Shown: positions 21,671-21,742 of the stretch, one piece after another
Numbering within the stretch: the first letter of the stretch is position 1
Layout of the letters: each line of letters opens with the position of its first letter
Assembly (NCBI GenBank): GCA_019323525.1
Contig: JAHWHD010000005.1
Location: forward strand, 1-21,742
DNA length: 21,742 nucleotides
Direction: 5' to 3'
DNA from: Candidatus Woesearchaeota archaeon
GTDB taxonomy: Archaea > Nanobdellota > Nanobdellia > Woesearchaeales > JAHWHD01
Notes under the pieces: model-generated
Told to the model about the DNA's origin: nothing
The model's input: the letters and a program-made list of their open reading frames with translations, nothing else
Databases searched by the model: none
Program-made: the position numbers and the translations under genes

Positions 21671-21742
21671 TGTTTTTTAGAAGCTAGATAGTTACAGCAA
21701 ACCTTATCAAAGGATGATTTAAACCAGCCACTTTTAAGTCTG

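Noticed and set aside
1..21742. CRISPR arrays, insertion sequences, phage genes or toxin-antitoxin pairs
   Set aside because: No regularly spaced repeats, transposase motifs or terminal inverted repeats, and no recognisable toxin or antitoxin.

Overview
The window reads as a chromosome segment of a small-genome archaeon, most likely a DPANN lineage of the Woesearchaeota/Pacearchaeota type. The evidence is archaeal-only information-processing genes (RadA, RadB, a zinc-finger OB-fold RPA, uS2, the multiprotein bridging factor MBF1, a TRAM-domain RNA chaperone). TATA boxes sit about 26 bp before start codons, giving leaderless mRNAs. Several surface proteins are of types I associate with DPANN genomes (inference from memory, no search run). 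There is no CRISPR array, tRNA, rRNA, insertion sequence or phage gene.

Layout. (1) 1-5331: cell-surface block. A truncated minus-strand gene leaves at the left edge. Next come a candidate structured RNA (133-240), a plus-strand HELGH metalloprotease, a minus-strand pair made of a pilin-like protein with an Ig-like domain and a 1008-residue secreted protein, and a second candidate RNA of the same architecture (5212-5317). (2) 5332-7585: a soluble TraB-family protein, a membrane protein that looks like a site-2 protease without its zinc-binding motif, a small three-helix membrane protein, and MBF1. (3) 7572-15060: a minus-strand glycosylation block of two STT3-like GT-C membrane proteins, a processive family 2 glycosyltransferase, a membrane-anchored thioredoxin-like protein and a 903-residue GT-C transferase with a long soluble C-terminal part. 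The genes overlap or nearly abut. (4) 15137-21634: nucleic-acid block with radB, rpsB, a SET-domain methyltransferase, thpR, a TRAM protein, radA behind a small conserved gene, a YdjM-like membrane hydrolase, a small lipoprotein-like protein and RPA.

How it fits together. Block 3 looks like a pathway that assembles and transfers glycans outside the membrane, probably onto surface proteins such as those of block 1. Block 4 puts the strand-exchange recombinase (RadA), its paralogue (RadB) and the single-strand binding protein (RPA) within about 6.5 kb.

Most worth a second look: the two intergenic RNAs (133-240 and 5212-5317). They share a closing helix, a tetraloop hairpin, a long hairpin and conserved single-stranded motifs, with compensatory base changes, and I cannot assign them to a known family. 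Next are the repeat-and-dyad array upstream of the radA operon (19626-19719), the double-hairpin leader of rpsB (16486-16536), and the STT3-like proteins lacking WWDYG.

Start codons were re-chosen throughout from Shine-Dalgarno spacing, TATA spacing or stop/start overlaps. No stretch over 300 bases lacks a gene or a described element.
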